From assembly GCA_958299035.1 (NCBI GenBank), contig CATQJL010000001.1, positions 27,569,521 to 27,633,520 on the forward strand: a stretch of DNA of 64,000 nt, read 5' to 3'. Numbering within the stretch: position 1 is the first letter of the stretch; every line of letters begins with the position of its first letter. This DNA comes from Cylicocyclus nassatus (taxonomy: Eukaryota > Nematoda > Chromadorea > Rhabditida > Strongylidae). This document shows positions 1-11,367 of the stretch, piece after piece. Position numbers and translations under genes: made by a program. Under the pieces are notes generated by a model. The model saw only the letters and a program-made list of their open reading frames with translations. It was not told where the DNA came from and ran no database searches.

Positions 1-2535
1 AAATTCAGTTCTGTAGCGCGTATTGAGTAACTTCGATTTTTTACTTGCCATGTATAGGTCAGAAAACGCTTATTATTGTTTTATACAGAACACCAACACG
101 TAGTGCAGCGTCTTATTCTGCGATTCAAAGAATGATAGAGATATGTAAGGGAGGAAAAGCATCACAGCCTACATCATAGATTTTAGCATAATGACAAGCT
201 TCTAGTGTGAGTAAGGTTGTGGATAGATGAAAAGTTTTCAAAAGACGAGGATGCCTTCTGCAGACGAGTTTCAAAATGATTGTTGCATATACGCAGTTTT
301 TTTTAAACTAAAGGTGAAGACGCCGCTAATCAATCACAAGCGGCGTCATTTATATTAGGAGTTCGCCATTACTGTTTCGGCTACTAATGTAAAGCAGGGA
401 CTGAGATGCATCATAAATAGGAACTATAACCCTACGATACGTTTTTTTGTAAATGAGCTATTTTAACTGTCGCTCGCATTAAAAGAATCAATACTTCGCG
501 GTGACTTGAGTTTTTTTTTTCGAATAGTTTGTAGTGAGCCAATTGGCATTTATGATAGTCATATTTGGAAACAATCTCGACTTTATAAGCCTTGCGGCTC
601 CACTTTTTTTTTGCTATGCACCACCAAATTATGCTCAGTGGTTTTTGAACAATAGGTGTCATTCTAAGAAGATTTGTTTCCATGCAGGTAGGACTTGTAC
701 AAACAAGAAATGGGTTCGCCCGTTACGTTCAGGTCACGCGAAGCTAAGCTAATCAGCTATCCACAAATTTGCTATTGACCCTTCAAACCCCGTGTAGGGA
801 ATCATTCCTGCCTTTCCCCAGAGTTCAAAACATCTGAATTTGACTGAGTGTTTTGCGCTAATTACTTAACAAGAGGCAGAATAGAGAGCATTGAAACTCC
901 TCATATGATATGAATTGCAACACCAAACCGGGAACTGCATAGTAGCGGTTTTTTTGGAATTTGCTATAGTTTTGTTAACAGTGAGGGCAAATTATTACAT
1001 AGTCAAAGCGCTAAAAATCAAGTTTCATTGATTGGTTTGTTCCATTGTTTGCTTGACATCTATCTAAAGCCATTTGAGACATGCAAAACCGACTAAAAAT
1101 ATTTGAAGGTACGAATTCCTCTGAACAAACTTAGCTTTATCAGCTAATTCTATTTCTTTTATAATGGAGTAGGTGATTCAAGCACTGAAATTTCGAGATT
1201 TGCCATATCTACCATAAGATCTCCCATATCTATATAATGATTGATAGAGAATGCATTCTCAATTATCAGATAGCAGAGCGACGCAGATTTTTATGAACTG
1301 CTTGAGGGATTAAAATTAGAGAAAACATACAAGTTCTTCATTTTCTAATGACAACTCGAGTTTGAAAAATTATAAATGAAAACAATGGTTTCTAAATTGT
1401 AAATTTTTTAATGACGTTCATGTGCGATGCAATGATTTAAAGGTTTTATAGAATGCCGGTTTTAGTAAATTGTCATTTTGCTTTTTTTTAGAGTGAGGAC
1501 AAAAACGAATGAGAAGTCGAAGAGATCAAAAACTGGCGCAGCCAAATATTTTTTCGCACGTTTTTTTTAATAAGTAATGCAGTCATCCAAAGACAAAAGA
1601 TAGAAAAGTGCTTGACGAGAATGCAAAAGCTAATCTTTCGAGAATTGTGGCAGGTTCTTTTTCAAGCTACTTCGCGGATGCAAATAAGTGTTTCTTCGAG
1701 CACAACTTTTTTCTGGAGGTTGTGAGTTTATCAAGCAACCATCCATCAAAACAAGTTTCAAAAAATAAGAGTTTCATATAGTCTTAATTTCGAGAATCGT
1801 CAAAAACTCTTGGTACCTTTTGAAAATACCATAATTTTGGAAATAAAGACTCATTTTTGGTAAGTTTGCCTCAATTCTCTTGGCAGATTAACCAAACGAA
1901 TTCACGAATTAGCAAACTCAACTAGTATCGTAATTATTCATGAGATTCTTTTTAAAACCAATCTTATGTCAGCCTGATGTGTAAATTTGAGGTAGTGGCT
2001 GACTTCCAAAATTTCTCAAAGGCTCAGGCATCGGTGACTACCTTGGCTTTTTAATTCATCTTTTCGAAACAGGTATGTGCAAAAAGAAAAAAAAATCATA
2101 GGTAAGGGCTTGATAAAACGTACCTCTCTTAGACAATCACTTGAATAGAGCTGTTGGAAAGTTGTTCCTGATTTCTTTTGGTCTTCCGTAGAGAAAATCA
2201 TCGAGGAGTCCTTGGGACGAATACCTGCTTTCCACCGTACTCGATTCTGAGGTGCCATCCAGCCCAGAAGTCCATACTGGCTAATCAGAACAAACAATTG
2301 CCGCATACCTCTGGCCCAGACACTCGTCGATGGAATACGAGGTTCAAAGGGCACTGCCGCTGCATGTGCCTACTTCTGGCGGCTAAATGTCACTCGTTTT
2401 TAAGTGACTAGTTATTAAAAATGAGGAATTGGGAGCGTAGCCTTTGGAAGTAACCGCGAGCTATCAGGTAGCCCATAGGTTTTCCTCAGGCAATCATAGT
2501 AAACAACTATAAAACTCTCCGTTGGCAGAATTGGA
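1..2535. other. No recognisable gene; AT-rich sequence
   Basis: I see no supported exon, RNA gene or clear repeat here. The open frames on both strands (for example around 432-752 and 2016-2411) are short, overlap each other on opposite strands and show no known motif, so I treat them as chance frames. Unrecognised repeat remnants cannot be excluded without a library search. Confidence 0.5.
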
Positions 2536-2820
2536 CTCACAGTAGTCTTTCTACTAGTGATAACCTGTTTTTGAATCTGGTGAGACATACAGTGGTCTTT
2601 CCATTAGTAAGAATTGAAAAAAATGAGCTCACAGTGGTCTTTCCACTAGTGAGCGGGAAAAAATACATTCACAGGGTTCTTTCCACTAGTGAAGTCATAA
2701 AAAGTATTCTCACTGTAATCTTCCCACTAGTGAAAATCATGTAGGTCAAAAGTGATCTCACAGTGGTCTTTCCACTAGTGAGAGTTATGGAAAAAATTAG
2801 GCTCACAGTGCTTTTTTTCC
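2536..2820. repeat. Array of seven short palindromic repeats, CRISPR-like in layout
   Basis: Seven units of about 25-26 bases start near 2536, 2586, 2628, 2668, 2708, 2757 and 2802, a period of 40-50 bases. The consensus reads CTCACAGTGG, then TCTTT, then CCACTAGTGAG. The two halves are complementary with one bulged base, so each unit can fold into a hairpin. Units are separated by 17-25 bases of unrelated AT-rich sequence. Units 3 and 6 are identical; units 1, 2, 4 and 5 carry substitutions and unit 7 is truncated. There are no cas genes and the context is eukaryotic, so this is a minisatellite-like hairpin array rather than a CRISPR locus. Confidence 0.75.
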
Positions 2821-3434
2821 CTTGCATAACCTTATATGTACATATATACAATGCCGGCTGTGGCGATAGAGTCGTTGAGTTATGTATGTGCACGTTAAAA
2901 TAAATCTGGGGTTTTCCAATTGAAAAGAAAGGAAAGTATTTAGAAAAAAATTTATCAATGAATCACGACTCTGGGATATCACGGCTCTAAGAAATCAGGC
3001 TCGCGGAATTCACGGCTCGCGGATCTCAATCTAGAAAGTTGAACTCATCTAGAAAGATCGCATCGGAAAAAATCACGGTTTGCTTTTCCTTGGCTCGGGG
3101 ATCACGGCTCGGAAATAGCAAGAAAAATTATTGAATATTAATAAATAGAAAATTTTAGTTTAAGTGAGTTTACCATATGAATACAAACTCAAACTCGTCG
3201 CCTGACTCAAAAAGACTAAGGAAGGAAAGAAAATGAGAAAATGAGCTAAAAAGGGAAAAAGAATAGGAGAAAAATAGTTACGTAGAGACGTAGGAGATGA
3301 GGGCTGGTGCCGGCGGTGGGAGTTCGCAAAAGATTTGGCCAAAATCTATGCTGATTTGATTCTTTCAAATTCTTTTTCTGAAAAAGAATCTTTTTAATAT
3401 AAAAAATGATGAAAGAAGATTGATTCAAGAAAAA
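2821..3434. other. Intergenic; short degenerate CACGGCTCG-type repeats
   Basis: No gene is supported. Between about 2965 and 3115 the words CACGGCTC and GGCTCGCGG recur several times with irregular spacing, suggesting a decayed short tandem repeat. The minus-strand frames at 3160-3428 are low-complexity and show no domain. Confidence 0.4.
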
Positions 3435-3861
3435 TGTGAGTCACAAAAGAAAACAACCCGGGACTTCCATGTCAAGTTTAAAAGGTGAACTTTCTTGTGC
3501 TGAATCCTTTACCCTGATTGTCTTACTTTATATGAACATAACGTTATGACTAGCATCTTTATTATATCTTTGCATGAGTAAGGGAAAGGGGAAGGGCCGC
3601 CGGTCACCCGGTTAGGCACAGCTCATCTGGAGTTGCTGGGCACCGCCCAGTTTGGGTGAGGATTGTCTGTCGGACCATCTCTAGTCTGCTCTCGACAAGT
3701 CCCCCCCCCCTCCTCCCAGACACGTGCGCGTAGGTCATTCTTACACGCGCTCGGACAAGCTTGCGATATTTCTCCCACCGTCGAAAGCGGCGCTGCAACG
3801 CTATAAGTAGAAGGGTCCCGCAGCGACTCTGCTTCTCTACCCATAGCGGGAAATTTTGTCA
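3435..3861 (+). mobile_element. LTR-like repeat, copy 1 (putative solo LTR)
   Basis: The segment opens with TGTGAGTCAC and closes with TTTTGTCACA, an inverted TGTGA/TCACA terminus as in long terminal repeats. A TATA-like word (GCTATAAGTAG) lies near 3800, about 60 bases before the end, as expected for a U3 promoter. The first 270 bases are shared with copies at 15451-15715 and 25572-25978. No target duplication is obvious on the flanks, and no internal retroelement coding region is attached. It could instead be the 3' end of a non-LTR element in reverse, because AATAAAG lies in the opposite orientation in other copies. Confidence 0.45.
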
Positions 3862-3960
3862 CAATCAAAGTGGAAAACCTTGAAAAATGTTGGTTTTCGC
3901 CATTTTCGTACTCTCTAAAAGAAACTTCCGAATTAGCGCGTCAAATTACCCCTGATATTA

Positions 3961-3990
3961 CATATTTATTTATTTATTTATTTATTCATA
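3961..3990. repeat. (TATT)n microsatellite
   Basis: About seven tandem TATT units lie between 3961 and 3988. The plus-strand open frame that crosses it is not thought to be coding. Confidence 0.8.
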
Positions 3991-4639
3991 CGCTCTATGG
4001 CGTTCCTTACAAAAAGAACAAGAGGGAAAAAAATACACACACAGTAAATCGAACAACCCCAGTCAAGGTCCACCGTGCCGTTGGGTCCATACCTTTAAAT
4101 TGGTTAAGAAGTATGTTTGATAGAGCTTGCATGTGACTGCTCTGGACTACAATTGTCATAAAGATGTGATCATGGAGATGGTACCCATGCCCCCATTACT
4201 GCCAGCAAAACGTCTCTGAGATACACTATCTAACTCAGGATTGCATGGTGGATATACTCCCACCGCATGAGGCTAATAGGAAGAGTCAGTTACTCGAGAA
4301 TACTTGATTAATAAGAAGTGTTGTAATGGAACATTGTAATCGAGAAGATAATAGGTTGTTGCAAGTTGTGGAGGTGGTGATCCTTCATACTCGTACGCTA
4401 GCAAAGTGCTCTCGAAATACCAAAGTAAGCAAAGCGGGCTTGGTCAGTAGAGTAGCAGAAAAACCTTGCCCAAAATAATTCCGGGGAGAGACCAATGCTC
4501 CGAGAGAAAATCAACAAAATTCCGCTTCAATAACTCAACTAGAGCAAGTCAGCAAGCATTAAAGGTTGGGAAAAGGAAGATTGTTGTTCAGGCCTGCACT
4601 AACATGGTGGCTTGATATGGGTTATAAGACCTTGGCCAT

Positions 4640-5030
4640 ACCCTGCCGGTGTTGTCGACACCGCCAGTGCCACCCACGTCACCGGCGCCGCCGACGCCAT
4701 CAGTGCCACCCGCGCCGCCGGCGCCGCCGACGTCACCAGTGTCACCCGCGCCACCCATACCCCCAGCGCCACCGCCTTTGAGCGGTAACACTGGGAACAT
4801 GAGCAACACGAGCAACACCAGCAACATCGGCAACACCGGCAACACGAGCAACACCGGCAACATAGGCAACACCAGCAACATGAGCAACACCACCGGCAAC
4901 ATCGGCAACATGAGCAACACCGGCAACATGGCAACACCGGCAACACGAAAAACAAAGGCAACATCGGCAACATCGGCAACAAGAGAACACAGGCAACATG
5001 GGCAACACAGGCAAAGTATGGCCAAAGCCT
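4640..5030. repeat. GC-rich minisatellite (GCCGCC... and GGCAACACC... units)
   Basis: The left half (4640-4790) is made of CCGCC-type units; the right half (4790-5010) of 9-base GGCAACACC/AGCAACATG units. Because the period is a multiple of three, long frames are open on both strands and in several phases (Pro/Ala-rich then Gly-Asn-Thr-rich on plus; Val/Leu/Cys-rich on minus). This symmetry argues that the frames are by-products of the repeat rather than a gene. A plus-strand exon of a low-complexity protein cannot be fully excluded. Confidence 0.7.
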
Positions 5031-5429
5031 AAGAAATGCAGAAAGAAATAGTATATGTAGAAAGACGAATCTCAGTGGCCGTGTTCGCTCGAATATGGCA
5101 AAACAGATGTCGGACTACATCGCACGTATGAGAATGTTGATGTTGATGCTGATACAGTTGATGCCGCATAAGGAAATAGAGTTGCAGTTGCAGTCCAGAC
5201 GATGGAGCATAAAATATCAGCCATAATTCATACAGCAGAAAATAGTCACCAGACAAGAAAGCGCTCATGAGCCAGATCTGAAAAAGAAACATTAGAACGA
5301 ACTCAAAACAGAGAAAAGACAGAGGTTTAAAAAAAAGGCTATATAAAAAAAACCTAGACTTCTTAGTTCAGACAGGCTATGGCTATGGCTTCTACCTGAA
5401 TCAAATACATACAAAAGAAAACGAAAACA

Positions 5430-8174
5430 TCAGCACAAGTACGAATCACTCTCAACAGATTTGGGAATTTCTGACTTTTCTAGAGCTTTCTTGAAAGCCC
5501 GACTAGTATTAGCCGACTGCAACTTAGCGGGCAGTCGTCTAAACCAGCGAGCACATCGATAGAATAAAAAATTGAAAAGGCCAGAATAGCAATGTTTATC
5601 TAGTCCAGGGTAGTGAAGATTGAAGCCTCCTACCCTGCAACTTACAGGTCTGAAGACCCAAAAGCTGCTGGCAGGAAGGTCAATCTCTTTCCGCAGTATC
5701 GCAAAACAAAAAACTAAGTCAGCAATAATTCTTCTACGTTTCAGTGATTGCAAACCAAAGAGTCTCAAGCGCTCATTGTAATCTGGTTTGGACCTATCTT
5801 GCATATTATGAGACATGCGAAAAAAGACCATCCGTGTAAAAACATGTTGAACTCTTTCAATCTTAACGATATCTTTCTTTGTGGAGGGGTTCCATACTTG
5901 AGAACAATATTCAAGATGTGGTAGCACATAAGCCTTATATAGTCTGGTCAAAACAACTGGATTAGAGGAGTGAATAACACGAAAGATTGAAAAAAGAATA
6001 GATTATGCTTTTTTGACAGCAGAATCAATATGTTTGGAAAAATTTAATTGAGGATCAACAAAGACACCTAAGTCTTTGACCAGTGGGCAAGCTACCAAAT
6101 CTATTCCATTGATTTCATATTTGTCTGGATTAATTTTGCCCAGATGTAAAAATGAGCATTTGTTCGGATTGACAGAAAGGCCGTTAGAAGAAGCCCACGT
6201 ATTTAGTTTATTTAGGGCTTGTTGCATCGATGTATGCACATCAAGGAAATCATATTCATTGTAAGATGCATACAGTTTTATATCGTCCGCATAGATCTGG
6301 ACATCAACTCCGTTCAAGTCAATTAGAGCGGGTAGTTCAAAGGTGAAAATCAAAAAGAGAAGCGGAGAAAGCACACCTCCTTGAGGAACTCCACTAGTGC
6401 AACGGTACTCATTGCAAAACGACTGTCCAACTTTGATGGTCATATATCGGTCTTGAAGGTAAGAGCGAAACCAGTTCAGAAGATTGCCAGAAATGCCAAA
6501 CTTCTGGAGTTTTATTATCAAGACATTATGAGGAATCTTGTCAAAGGCCTTTGAAAGATCAACATATATTATATCAACTGATTTTCCAGTGTTAAGAGCT
6601 TTTTTCCAGTCAAAAACGCTTTTAACAAGATTAGTAGTAGTAGATCTTTTAGAAACGAAGCCATGTAATTGAGGTGGAATTCCATAACATTTCTTGATCC
6701 AAGAAAGCAGCTTTTTCCTTATAATTTTTTCCATCACTTTGACTGGAGTAGAAGTTAGACTTATAGGACGAAAATCAGACACTTTAACGGCAGTACTAAT
6801 TTTTGGGATAGGCACAACCACTGATTTTTTCCATATAATTGGCACTTCCCCGAAATACATGGAGAGATTGAACAAGTCCGAAAGGGGTTTGGAAAGTACA
6901 TCCGCACATTTTTTATAGACTATAGGCGGTATACCATCGTAGGGTTCAGTACAAGAAAGATGCAAAAGTTTCAAAGCAATGCGAACATCAGATTCATGGA
7001 AGTAGACATTATCACAAGTCTGCTGAGGAGAGGTGTAATTCAGCGGACAGCATACATCATAACCATTTGCGAAAACACTAGCAAAATACTTCCCCAAAGC
7101 CTCTGCTCTATCAACATCATTGACACATTCTTTACCAAACTCATCAACAACATTGGAAAAGCCTTTGGTCTGCAGTTTGCTTCGTATGTATCCGAAAAAT
7201 CTCCTAGAATTAGCATAAGAAGACAACCGTCTTTCATAATTGGCCAAAAATTTTTTAAGATGAAAATCAAGATCAAGACAGACTTTTTTGTATAAGGCAT
7301 TAGTCAAAGGATGCATTGAAGCATTAAACAAATTTTGCTTTTGATCTAGAAGAGCACAGATGTGCTTGGGGTAATGAAAATTTGATGGACTGTTGATGGT
7401 TTGCATACATCCAAATTTGCCAAGTCCTTCGTAAACTTTGGTACAGAACCTATAATAGGCGTCGTCAAGGGAGGTATGATTTACAAACAAAGAAGTCCAA
7501 TCAAAAGTATAGAAATAATCGTTTAATCCAGGATAATCAAATTTGGGAAAGTCAGGGATAGGATATATCGTCTTAGCGGTGTAGCCAGCTTTTACATGAA
7601 ATTCAATGATGTTGTGATCAGAAGAAGCAAGGGGGGGGAGTATTTTGACTTTGTTTACATTGTTTTTAGTAGAGAAAATCAAATCCAGAATATTGCTACC
7701 ATGAGTAGGTTCGAGCACATACTGCTTGAACCCACAATCCAGAAAAAACTCCATCAAGTTTTTTGAATTTTGGTCTATCGAGATGAAATCAATCCAGTTG
7801 ACATGAAGGTTGAAATCTCCCAAAATAATCATATCTGCAGTTTGTGAGGAGGTGAGATTAAGTAAAACATTCTTGAGCTCATCATCTTCATATCTTTTAC
7901 AACAAGGTGGACGATATATTCCGATGAACCTCACATAACTAGCATCCGAGGGGCACAGCAGGTCGATAGAAAGCAAATCAATGTCAGATACAGTGTGGTG
8001 ATACACTTTACCGATCGATATATTACCCTTAACAATACAGCAAACACCCCCTCCTGTACGCTTTGGCCTATCACTACGGTGAATCAGATAAGGTAAATTA
8101 GAGATTAATTCAGAATCACTAACCTTTGAAGAAAGCCAGGTTTCAGTTATGAATACCACATCAGGTTTGTACAA
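5430..8174 (-). pseudogene. Non-LTR retrotransposon ORF2: endonuclease and reverse transcriptase, with one internal stop
   Basis: This is the replication protein of a CR1/jockey-type non-LTR retrotransposon. The N-terminal part carries APE-type endonuclease signatures in order: FITETWL, IYRPP, ILGDFNLH and ASSDHNIIEF. The reverse transcriptase follows with DFRPISLTS, the VDLSKAFDKIPH region, SGVPQGGVLSPLLF and the catalytic IYADD. A TAA at 6003-6005 interrupts the frame just after the RT core; the same frame reopens without a shift and continues to 5430 with the usual C-terminal sequence (LPHLEYCSQVWNP). The frame also stays open upstream of the first ATG to about 8280, so 8174 is not a reliable start. 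Apart from the single nonsense codon the copy is well preserved, suggesting fairly recent insertion. Clade assignment to CR1 rather than jockey rests on motif style only. Confidence 0.9.
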
Positions 8175-8266
8175 GCAAAGAAACGAGTGAAGATGATCAA
8201 TCTTGTTAACTAAACTGCGGGAGTTAAATAGATAACATGTTAAGTAATCTTTAGTACCATGCTCAT

Positions 8267-8713
8267 TTATTGGTTTACCGAAGACTTGCGGGGAAGTTCA
8301 GATATGTGAGTAAGACGCCCTTTATAGACGACCCACTCACGTCCTGCACAATCCCTGTTCCGCTCTCTCGCCTCTTGGCGCAGCTCATATTCCTTTCTCC
8401 GCTCCTCCTCGGTCATACTTCTACGTATGTAGATATTTGAGAAGCCAGAAGAGCGGAGAAGGTGGGCATTAGAGAGCGCCAGTCTCCAATAAAATCGACT
8501 GGGGAGGACAACCTTTACCAAACGGGGACGGTTCTGATTTGGCTTACCCACACGATACGCCTCGGTTGCGCAACAATCAATGTTAAGGACATCAAAAATA
8601 TCGTCCAGCTTTTTGTTCAAGTCAAGAGCACGCTCACTGGCGCGCAAATTCGGCGGAGGTTCAGCTACACCACTTATAACAATGGTTCGCGAGCGTTTGT
8701 ATGTATATGTCAA
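8267..8713 (-). CDS. Non-LTR retrotransposon ORF1, C-terminal part (5'-truncated)
   Basis: The frame precedes and slightly overlaps ORF2 in another frame, the usual ORF1-ORF2 layout of these elements. The product resembles the RNA-binding C-terminal domain of CR1-type ORF1 proteins: a TIVISGVAEPP strand, a YRVGK motif, RPRLVKVVLPSR, and a basic helix beginning SMTEEERRKEYELR. No ATG opens the frame; it begins at a TTG about 30 bases from the edge of the 8744-12492 transposon, and an in-frame TAA lies just upstream. The copy therefore seems truncated at its 5' end. Joining the sequence across the transposon does not restore an open frame, so the transposon did not simply interrupt an intact ORF1. 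Confidence 0.7.
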   Translation of the reverse strand: MTYTYKRSRTIVISGVAEPPPNLRASERALDLNKKLDDIFDVLNIDCCATEAYRVGKPNQNRPRLVKVVLPSRFYWRLALSNAHLLRSSGFSNIYIRRSMTEEERRKEYELRQEARERNRDCAGREWVVYKGRLTHISELPRKSSVNQ

Positions 8714-9601
8714 GTAAAGTGTAGGGAAATCTTACATATGTTATAGGATGTCCGCGGGGCGCGCGGAGACTCCGCAGTGTCGGGCGCCAGGCGCAGCGCG
8801 GTTTCGACGCTTCCGAGTCGTGCGCACTTTTCATGTAGATTGGAGCGCGAAAGGTGAAATGTTTGTGTATCCTTGTTTTTTTCATGATTTTATCCCCTGA
8901 CGAAGGTAGGAGGGTGGATCAGCTAAGGCTATGAGCAGTTTTCAGGTGTCTTGTCAAACATTTGTCTACTTTTGGAAGCAACTTGCTTTTTTGACACGCA
9001 TTATTCTGACTTTCTTTTCATGTCATCCCAATTCGCACGCACCTATTTGCTTTTGTTGCCTCTCGTGTTTTCTGTTTCCATCGTGTTCTTTATTTACAGG
9101 CAGAGCAGCTAACGTCATTGGGTGAGTCAACTACTGATTTGAAGTTCATTTTTCTTTTACTTGTTTACTGTTTGCCTTAGTTGCCAGTTCTTGTGTTTCA
9201 AGTGTCTTTGCCTTTGACAGTGACAAAGAATATCTTTACTGCTTTATTGGTCTTCGAAAGTTGACTTGCGACAATTCCTGAAAAAAGACTAGAATTTGTC
9301 TTGATGTAGGCTAGTACTTGAATATACGAGTTTAACAATAAAACGCTGGCATCAGTGTTAGATGTTTTGCACGCTTGGGAGATGAAGGCCGTCGGAAGTA
9401 ATCTGAAAATTTAGCTACAGCTTGAGTTGTGTTGACTGCAGTCTGTCTTAATCGTGAGTCTATCACCGCGCTACACTTGCAGACGGATTTTCAAATCAGT
9501 TTCCAGTAATTTGTACGCTGCAGCTAATTAATGCACACACAGGAACTTCACGATGAGAGAGACTGTAGACGGTTGGTGAAAGTTTGATTCAACTCACGCA
9601 C

Positions 9602-11367
9602 TCATTCAATTTCGATGCTTTTATCGCTCACGCTCTCCACATCTGAGCCCCAGTCTTCCTGAATCGCGCGCCTACGATCTATTTCTTCCTTATCTCTAGC
9701 TGCAGTCTCTTCCTTGATTACGTGCTCCATCCACCCTGCGCTGAATCTTGCGGGCTCGCTACTACTTAGCCACTCCATTGCCCTTGTTCTAACCTACAAA
9801 TTTTAAACATAAGTTTTGGTGGTTAAGTAGAGAGGGTAAATGCACAACCATATCGAGGGTATCGCCGGGCTTTCCTAGACTAGTAAGATGATGTTCCAAC
9901 CGGCCCCAGCAAAGTTCTATGGGGTTAAAAAAACAGTGATAAGGGGGCAGCCTTATCACTGTTACCCCATATTCTGGGCAGATGCGCTCGGTAGCGTATC
10001 TACGCAGTCTTTGCGGCCCTCCTCTGCTTGAAACGAAATCTCGCAGCTGTAATCATAGCGTTATTGTTTTTTTGAATAGCTAATTTGGTCTGTACCCTAG
10101 CTTTCCCTCCACAGGTACCTCCGCTATGTATGCCTATCGCGACTGTCGCCGCTTCTTTCGGAACATGCAGACGTTGGTGATTCTGCACCAGTCAAGGGTA
10201 GGAGAAGGGCTGCGTTGCGGGGGTACTCATGCGAAGAATCTTAAGATGCAGACTATACCTCTTCTACTAGGTAGTCCTTTGTGGAATTTTCTGGGACTGT
10301 TACACCGTTAGAACGCAAGAAGCTCTCGATCTCCGATTTCGTGAAAGAGGACGCAACTTTAAACATTTTTTTCATCGTTAGCACATATTTTAGGTTTTTT
10401 CTTTTACCTTTTCTAGTTGGCGGCTATGGTATGAGGCGTTATCTATCACTAACGACAGATGACGCCCATTGGCGACACTCTGCATGCTTGGTATAGTATC
10501 GCGCAGCCATCCCTCATAAATCTCGTGATCCATATCACGATGGTAATCTTGCTCGATCGTCCTCATGCCGCTCACTATGATCTTAGCCGAGCCAGGAACA
10601 ATCCCTTCTTTACTAATCGCGCTTATAACGATGGCTTGCCTGCCTTTGTTCTTGGCCATCGTTCTTCCGCAGGAGTATTCCTGCAGGACAGCAGCAGGTG
10701 CGAAGCGCGGGATGGTAGTATCGCACCAGCTTCTCTTCATCGACATGCAGTCGAAGATCCATGTCTCGTCCATATAGACGAGACAGTGAGCTTGCGCTCT
10801 GGCTTCTTGGATGGCTGCGAGGTAGGCGACCCTCTTATTTATAATATCCCGGCGTTCAAAAATGAATCGCTGACCCTCGCTCAACTTATAACTGAATCCA
10901 ATGCCTCTGAGAAGATGATGAAAAGTTGTTTTGCCCAGAGTGAAGCCAGAATGTGTCAGCACAAATCCATCTCTCAGGCTTCTTATGGTGAAGTGCTCTT
11001 CAGCTCTTAATTTCTGGTGCACGAAATGGCGGATACTGCTCCCCCATTCGCCACCGTAGTTTCTTACAGCCGCCATTCTTAGTGCTTTTCTATTCCTCTC
11101 CTGATGCGTGGGGCCACATGAACGCTGTTCTTGTTGCTCAGAGCGATATTTGAAGACGGCTGAGACTGCGACTCCACAGACGGCTGCAGTCAGCTTGGAG
11201 GGCCTGTTGAATATCGTGCCAGCTCCGCTTTTACCTAATTTACGCTGCAATTCTTCAAAGAATTCTCTGACTCTTGCAATTACAGAAATAGTTTTTGTCG
11301 CATAGATGTCGATTTTGCGATATGGAGGATGTCGAACTCGTGCTGTCGGATAGTACTGCTTTGACAT
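9602..11367 (-). pseudogene. DDE transposase of the 8744-12492 transposon, in several blocks
   Basis: The main block (10390-11367) contains an N-terminal helix-turn-helix-like region and the first two catalytic aspartates in YMDETWIF and [15 protein letters not shown]. Coding continues in other frames: a block at about 10256-10350 (ESFLRSNGV, STKDYLVEE), a block at about 9845-10025 with the third catalytic residue in PPYHCFFNPIELCW, and a final block from about 9784 down to a stop at 9602 (AMEWLSSSEP, then an acidic tail). The last junction fits a 56-base intron with GT/AG ends in phase 0. The two earlier junctions do not fit phased introns that I can find, so frameshifts are likely. The second Asp and the Glu are about 75-80 residues apart, longer than the DD34E of Tc1 and reminiscent of the families described as DD82E. 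Confidence 0.8.
9931..9963. repeat. 13-bp perfect hairpin inside the transposase catalytic block
   Basis: AACAGTGATAAGG and CCTTATCACTGTT form a perfect inverted repeat around a six-base loop. It lies within the stretch that encodes the VIRLPPYHC part of the transposase. Confidence 0.7.

Noticed and set aside
2536..2820. True CRISPR array
   Set aside because: Repeats are imperfect, spacers are short and AT-rich, there is no leader or cas gene, and the surrounding DNA is nematode-like.
4588..5025. Minus-strand Cys/Leu/Val-rich protein
   Set aside because: The frame follows from the triplet-period minisatellite; comparable frames are open on the plus strand and in other phases.
6076..7295. 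Plus-strand frames inside the non-LTR element
   Set aside because: They are antisense to the well-identified reverse transcriptase and have no domain of their own.
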